Source: JAXGOI01 sp040767605 (lineage in GTDB: Bacteria; Bacillota; Dehalobacteriia; UBA4068). From it: a stretch of 64,000 nucleotides of DNA. This document shows, in pieces, positions 60,398-64,000 of this stretch. Both the position numbers and the translations under genes were made by a program. The stretch spans positions 496,001-560,000 of the forward strand of contig JAXGOI010000001.1 of NCBI GenBank assembly GCA_040767605.1, given 5' to 3'. The notes under the pieces are model-generated. The model was not told the DNA's origin and made no database searches. It saw only the letters and a list, made by a program, of their open reading frames with translations. How positions within the stretch are numbered: position 1 is the first letter of the stretch; the number at the start of each line of letters is the position of its first letter.

Positions 60398-61057
60398 ATG
60401 CAAAATTCTCTTTTTATCAGCCCCGGGGAGGAAACTTACCCCTTCCGTTTAAGGCCTCTGCCTTATCCGGCAAATTCTTTAAGCCCTTTTATAAACCAGG
60501 AAACCCTGCTTTTGCACCACGGCAAACATTTAGCCAAATATGTTGAGGAGCTGAATAAGGCTTTAAAGCCCTACCCTAAATACCATAATTGGCCTTTAAC
60601 CCGGCTTTTAGAGAATATTATCCTCCTGCCGAGGGAAATTCAAACCCCTGTTTTAAATAATGGCGGCGGGGTTTATAATCATAATCTCTATTTTAATGCC
60701 ATGGCGCCGCCGGGGAGCAAAGCCCAAAAAGGCCATTTAATAGACAGAATAAAAATTGATTTTTCTTCCCCGGAGGATTTTTATATTCTGTTTAAAGAAA
60801 AGGCCTTAGAGGTTTTCGGTTCCGGCTATACCTGGCTTGCGGCAAAGGGCAGCGCTTTAAAAATCCTAAATACCCCGAATCAGAATACTGTTTTACCCCT
60901 TGGCCTTTACCCGCTATTTTTAATTGATGTTTGGGAACATGCCTATTATCTTCAATATCAAAACCGGCGGGGGGAATATATTGATAATTTCTTTAAGCTT
61001 ATTAATTGGCAATATGCCAATGCAAATTATCTTAATTCTTTAAAAACCTCACTTTAA
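60398..61057 (+). CDS. iron/manganese superoxide dismutase-like protein
   Basis: A 219-residue protein with all four metal ligands: His in LLLHHGKHLAKYV (near residue 45), His in GGGVYNHNLYFN (near 93), and Asp and His in LIDVWEHAYYLQYQNRR (near 180-184). The closing NFFKLINWQYAN matches SOD. It removes superoxide to H2O2 and O2. The usual KHH motif reads KHL, and the sequence around GGGVYNHN is closer to Mn-type (Bacillus SodA) than Fe-type. ATG at 60398 has AAGGAG upstream. It reads rightward alone, ending at a strong terminator. Confidence 0.88.
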   Translation: MQNSLFISPGEETYPFRLRPLPYPANSLSPFINQETLLLHHGKHLAKYVEELNKALKPYPKYHNWPLTRLLENIILLPREIQTPVLNNGGGVYNHNLYFNAMAPPGSKAQKGHLIDRIKIDFSSPEDFYILFKEKALEVFGSGYTWLAAKGSALKILNTPNQNTVLPLGLYPLFLIDVWEHAYYLQYQNRRGEYIDNFFKLINWQYANANYLNSLKTSL

Positions 61058-61122
61058 ATCTTTAAATAATAAAACTAAATAAAAAAGTTTTAATAAATCC
61101 GCCTTTATAAAAACAGTATCCT

Positions 61123-61150
61123 AAAAAAGCACTCGCCGGAGTGCTTTTTT
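61123..61150. terminator. bidirectional terminator after the SOD gene
   Basis: AAAAAAGCACTC, loop GCCG, GAGTGCTTTTTT; shared by the convergent patatin gene. Confidence 0.9.
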
Positions 61151-61167
61151 ATAAGGCCCCGTTTAAG

Positions 61168-62034
61168 CTAGGGCTTAAAAATTTTTCTTATTTCAGGTAT
61201 GGCCTCTATTGCCGCCTCATAGCCCTTTTCTATACAGGCGGGTATTTCCTTAAAGCTTAAAAGCCCCGCCCCCTCCGGCAGCTTGGGCCTTAGGGTAAGC
61301 TTTTCTCCCGTGGCAAAGCATTCCGTAAGGTTTATGCGCATAATTGCAAAGGAATTAAAAACCACCTCAATAATATTCCCTTTGGCCATGCCCCTATAAG
61401 CCCCGGTTAAATCTACCGCTAAAATATTTTTTTCGCCCTTAGCCATTAAAATATCCACCGGGAGATTATCCGTTACTCCCCCGTCTACAAAGATCATATC
61501 CCCGATTTTTTTAGGCCTGAAAATACTGGGAAAAGAACAGCTTGCCCTTATGGCCTGGGATAAAAGCAAATTATTTTTCCATTTAAGATTGCGATTGGAG
61601 CTTAAATTCTTTATGGTGTCTGAAAAGACAATAGTCTCTCCGCTGTTTAAATCCACCGCCGGAATGGCAATCCCCTTTTTAACATCGCGAATATGTATGC
61701 CGCCGCTTTCCCTGAAAAGCAGCTTCTCCAGGGCATTCCCTTTTAAAAAGCCGGAGAGGGCAATTTCTCTATGGCCGATAAACTGAAAAATTGTTTTAAT
61801 TATCCCCATAAAATCAGGATCCAAAAGGCTGTGCTCGTTTTTAGAAATATCCATGGCTAAAGCTTCCAGGCTTTTAATTGAAACCCCCGCGGCATAAAGC
61901 CCGGCTACAATAGAACCGGCGCTGGTTCCCGAAAGGGATGAGGGGTAAAGGCCATTTTCCTCTAAGGCCTTTAAAACCCCGATATGAGCCGCCCCCCGAA
62001 CGCCCCCGCCGGAAAGAGCTATTCCAAATGGCAT
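61168..62034 (-). CDS. patatin-like phospholipase (RssA/YjjU type)
   Basis: A 288-residue lipid hydrolase with the Ser/Asp dyad. The oxyanion hole is SGGGVRGAAHIG (residues 8-19), the nucleophile Ser38 is in SGTSAGSIV, and the catalytic Asp is in VDGGVTDNLPVDIL near residue 185. It has no signal peptide or membrane helix, so it is cytoplasmic or membrane-peripheral. Its substrate is not evident. It is not linked to other lipid genes here. Confidence 0.9.
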   Translation of the reverse strand: MPFGIALSGGGVRGAAHIGVLKALEENGLYPSSLSGTSAGSIVAGLYAAGVSIKSLEALAMDISKNEHSLLDPDFMGIIKTIFQFIGHREIALSGFLKGNALEKLLFRESGGIHIRDVKKGIAIPAVDLNSGETIVFSDTIKNLSSNRNLKWKNNLLLSQAIRASCSFPSIFRPKKIGDMIFVDGGVTDNLPVDILMAKGEKNILAVDLTGAYRGMAKGNIIEVVFNSFAIMRINLTECFATGEKLTLRPKLPEGAGLLSFKEIPACIEKGYEAAIEAIPEIRKIFKP

Positions 62035-62209
62035 AAAAACCCCGCCTTAATATAATTGCTGGTATATTTTATGCGGATTTTGCCGAAGATGCCAATAGAA
62101 CCGATTTAAAAAAATCGGCCAAAATTTTTAAACGGCTTAAAATTTGCAGTACATAAGAGGCCTGCCCCGTGATATAATAAGCTTAATAATTGCCTTTGGA
62201 GGTGAAAAT

Positions 62210-62689
62210 ATGCAGGATATGCCCGGTAAAACCAGCGAAGAATCCTTAACCTGCCATATGCAAATAGTTATGACAGGGCATATAAACGGCCATAACAGGC
62301 TTTTTGGAGGGCAGCTGCTGGAATGGATAGATATTGTGGCCGGTTTGGTGGCAAGGCGCCATACAAATTGCAATGTTACCACAGTTTGTATTGATAACCT
62401 CCAGTTTAAGGCGGCGGCCTATGTAAACGACGCAATTATTTTAGAAGGCCGCTTAACTTATACCGGGAATACCTCCATGGAAATTCGGGTGGATACCTAT
62501 GTGGAATCCCTTAGCGGGAAGAGAAGCCTTGTTAACAGAGCCTATTTGGTTTTGGTGGCTTTGGATTATAATGACAGACCCACCCCTGTTCCCCCTTTAA
62601 TCCTCCAAACTCAGGAAGAAAAAGAAGAATGGGAGGCGGCTAAAAAACGCTATGCCCTGAGAAAAAAGCGCCAAATTGAGCAGTTTTAA
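62210..62689 (+). CDS. acyl-CoA thioesterase (YkhA/BFIT type)
   Basis: A 159-residue hotdog-fold thioesterase that hydrolyses medium- to long-chain acyl-CoAs. Characteristic segments are QIVMTGHINGHNRLFGGQLLEWIDIVAGLVARRH and NLQFKAAAYVNDAIILEGRLTYTGNTSMEIRVDTY. The start is ATG 62210, after TTTGGAGGTGAAA; a frame from 62144 lacks a ribosome site. It lies divergent from the patatin gene and ~70 bp upstream of a small GNAT gene on the same strand. Confidence 0.93.
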   Translation: MQDMPGKTSEESLTCHMQIVMTGHINGHNRLFGGQLLEWIDIVAGLVARRHTNCNVTTVCIDNLQFKAAAYVNDAIILEGRLTYTGNTSMEIRVDTYVESLSGKRSLVNRAYLVLVALDYNDRPTPVPPLILQTQEEKEEWEAAKKRYALRKKRQIEQF

Positions 62690-62760
62690 ACCAAGGCAAA
62701 AAAACAGAAAACCTGACGGCCTTTATATTAGCCGCCGTTTATAGAGGAGAGAATAAAAAT

Positions 62761-63042
62761 ATGGATTTTAGCCATTCCCTAAATGAAATCTGCCTTAAAA
62801 ACCCGGAGGGGGATATTTTAGCCAGTATAAGCTTTAGCCCGGCTGGGGGAAATACCGTAACCATTGATTCCACCTTTGTAGATGAATCTCTGCGGGGGCA
62901 AAAAATTGCCGAAAAGCTGGTTTTAGCTCTGGCTAAAAGGCTGCGGGAGGAAGGGAAAAAAGCCATCCCCATTTGCTCCTATGCTATAAAATGGTTTAAT
63001 GAGAATACTGAGTATAAAGATATTTTAAAAGAAAATACTTAA
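62761..63042 (+). CDS. small N-acetyltransferase (YjdJ-type, GNAT)
   Basis: A 93-residue single-domain GNAT of the acetyltransf_CG (PF14542) type. It has ILASISFSPAGGNTVTIDSTFVDESLRGQKIAEKLVLALAKRLREEGKKAIPICSYAIKWFNEN, in which DESLRGQKIAEKL is the acetyl-CoA loop and CSYA is typical. Family members are ~90 residues; function is unclear. It ends at a terminator (63063-63088). Confidence 0.9.
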   Translation: MDFSHSLNEICLKNPEGDILASISFSPAGGNTVTIDSTFVDESLRGQKIAEKLVLALAKRLREEGKKAIPICSYAIKWFNENTEYKDILKENT

Positions 63043-63062
63043 AAACTTTAAACCCATTAAAA

Positions 63063-63088
63063 AAAGGCGGGCATTATTGCCCGCCTTT
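63063..63088. terminator. bidirectional terminator
   Basis: AAAGGCGGGC, loop ATTATT, GCCCGCCTTT; between the small GNAT and the convergent activase gene. Confidence 0.85.
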
Positions 63089-63115
63089 GCTTTTAAATTT
63101 AAGCTGAAACCCTAT

Positions 63116-63883
63116 TTATTTAAGAGTTTCTCTGCCGATTAAGGCCGCCCCGATAGCCCCTGCGTATTTACCCCTTTCATGCTGGTAAACCGGGAGGCCG
63201 ATTTTTTCTTTAAGGCGGCTGGCAAAATAATGATTTGAACCTAAGCCCCCTGTAATAAGGCATTTACCCTGTATGCCATGGCTTAGAGCCAGAGCCGCAA
63301 CTCTTGCCGCCACAGAATCCACCACTCCGGCGGCAATATCTTTATTGGAATAACCTTCTCCGATATAGCCTGCGATATCCGATTCGGCAAAAACAGCGCA
63401 TTTGGAATTGCTTTCTATAGGGCTACCCTCTATGGCTAAATCAAAAAGCTCTAAAATATCCAAATCCAGGCGGTTAGCCATAATTTCTAAAAACTTGCCT
63501 GTTGCGGAGGCGCATTTATCGCTGGATAAATGCGCTTTTACCTCGGCGTTTTCCACCGTGATTATATTAGTCTCCCGGCCGCCTATATCTATAATGGTAC
63601 AATCCTCATTTATTAAAAAATAACCGCCTTTGCCATGGCAAAGAATTTCCGGCAGTCTTTTATCGGCATAGGGCACATGAGCCTGGCCAAAGCCTGTGGC
63701 TATAACCTTTACATTGTCAATTTCAATATCCAGGCCATGCTTAAGCAGGCGGCTTTTAATTCCCGCGGCGGTTTCCCTTGTGCTCCAGCCTGTCGGAATC
63801 TCAAAAAAATAGATTTCCTTGCCATCTTCAAAAACTACGGTTTTTGCCGCCGCCGAGCCGATATCTATCCCAATATGATGCAT
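63116..63883 (-). CDS. second acyl-CoA dehydratase activase-like ATPase
   Basis: A 255-residue HgdC/BcrAD-family protein. The start HHIGIDIGSAAAKTVVF holds the phosphate-binding motif; the cluster cysteines are Cys124 (SDKCASATGKF) and Cys162 (NSKCAVFAES); CLITGGLGSNHYFAS and YAGAIGAALIG are near the end. The second nucleotide motif reads IDIGGRETNII, where activases usually have GGQDxK, so the usual Gln-Asp becomes Arg-Glu. Its substrate partner would be to the right of the window on this strand. ATG 63883 has AGGAGGA upstream. It is a paralogue of the gene at 7457-8242. Confidence 0.85.
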   Translation of the reverse strand: MHHIGIDIGSAAAKTVVFEDGKEIYFFEIPTGWSTRETAAGIKSRLLKHGLDIEIDNVKVIATGFGQAHVPYADKRLPEILCHGKGGYFLINEDCTIIDIGGRETNIITVENAEVKAHLSSDKCASATGKFLEIMANRLDLDILELFDLAIEGSPIESNSKCAVFAESDIAGYIGEGYSNKDIAAGVVDSVAARVAALALSHGIQGKCLITGGLGSNHYFASRLKEKIGLPVYQHERGKYAGAIGAALIGRETLK

Positions 63884-64000
63884 TTTATCCTCCTGCTTTC
63901 ATAACTCGGCAGGGGTGAAAAAAACCCGAAGGCAGGGCTAAACCCCTCCTTAAACTGCCGAAGGCCGATACTTAAAAACACCAAAGCCTGACGGAATAGA
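63884..64000. other. right-edge spacer
   Basis: 117 bp upstream of the activase gene to the window edge. No gene, promoter or repeat that I can support. Confidence 0.5.

Noticed and set aside
60398..61057. Non-functional SOD remnant
   Set aside because: The KHL variant and odd context suggested decay, but all four metal ligands and the closing motif are intact, so it is kept as a likely functional SOD.

Overview
This looks like a chromosomal window from a low-GC Gram-positive strict anaerobe of the class Clostridia. The class is inferred from family content and gene order; the genus cannot be told. The evidence is the Firmicutes-type order tsaE-tsaB-rimI-tsaD, acpS-nnr-alr beside an EndoAI/EndoA-like toxin pair, groESL behind a consensus CIRCE operator, a GerM-domain lipoprotein, two T-box leaders and strong AGGAGG ribosome sites. 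Metabolism points to amino-acid or peptide fermentation: indolepyruvate ferredoxin oxidoreductase, ADP-forming acyl-CoA synthetase, phenylacetate-CoA ligase, 2-hydroxyacyl-CoA dehydratase-type proteins, a corrinoid protein, PduL and an Xaa-Pro peptidase. Oxygen is handled by an NADH:rubredoxin reductase, rubredoxin, A-type flavoprotein set and a Fe/Mn superoxide dismutase.

Layout. 1-6.4 kb: an accessory-looking block with a dipeptide/opine-type ABC transporter (cut by the left edge), a cyclophilin-like protein, a helical protein that resembles the other half of cucumopine synthase, a LysR regulator, a perfect 36-bp palindrome, and the C-terminal stub of a tyrosine recombinase lying 130 bp from the 3' end of a tRNA-Arg gene. 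6.4-19.9 kb: tRNA-Arg and tRNA-Gly, rdgB, an activase/2-hydroxyacyl-CoA dehydratase pair, an SH3b amidase, a GerM lipoprotein, a T-box-led paaK-ACT unit, an Asn-rich small protein, hpt, groESL. 20-28.5 kb: moaA, cysE, an orphan histidine kinase preceded by a cluster of DnaA-box-like 9-mers, the tRNA t6A genes tsaD/rimI/tsaB/tsaE, a family-4 uracil-DNA glycosylase, a class I amidotransferase, and a MazF-type toxin with a very short antitoxin. 28.7-35.3 kb: a Trp T-box and a trpXYZ-like transporter lying inside the acpS-nnr-alr/toxin-antitoxin locus. 35-52.9 kb: mostly housekeeping (YgiQ, metallophosphoesterase, PduL, a B12-binding radical SAM protein, DegV, thiamine pyrophosphokinase, an allantoinase-type amidohydrolase, a cation exchanger), the rubredoxin/FprA oxygen-detoxification operon, a PdaC-like deacetylase and pgeF. 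52.9-60.2 kb: the leftward operon tadA, pepQ, corrinoid protein, iorA, iorB, acd. 60.4-64 kb: SOD, patatin, acyl-CoA thioesterase, a small GNAT and a second activase.

Two themes tie genes together. First, aromatic amino acids: a Phe-type T-box controls paaK, a Trp T-box controls trpXYZ, and iorAB-acd can interconvert arylpyruvates, aryl-CoAs and arylacetates. T-boxes switch genes on during amino-acid starvation, so paaK may serve arylacetate salvage into Phe rather than catabolism. Second, short tandem repeats accumulate at or just behind gene 3' ends throughout the right-hand part of the window. All family calls come from reading motifs; no database search was run.
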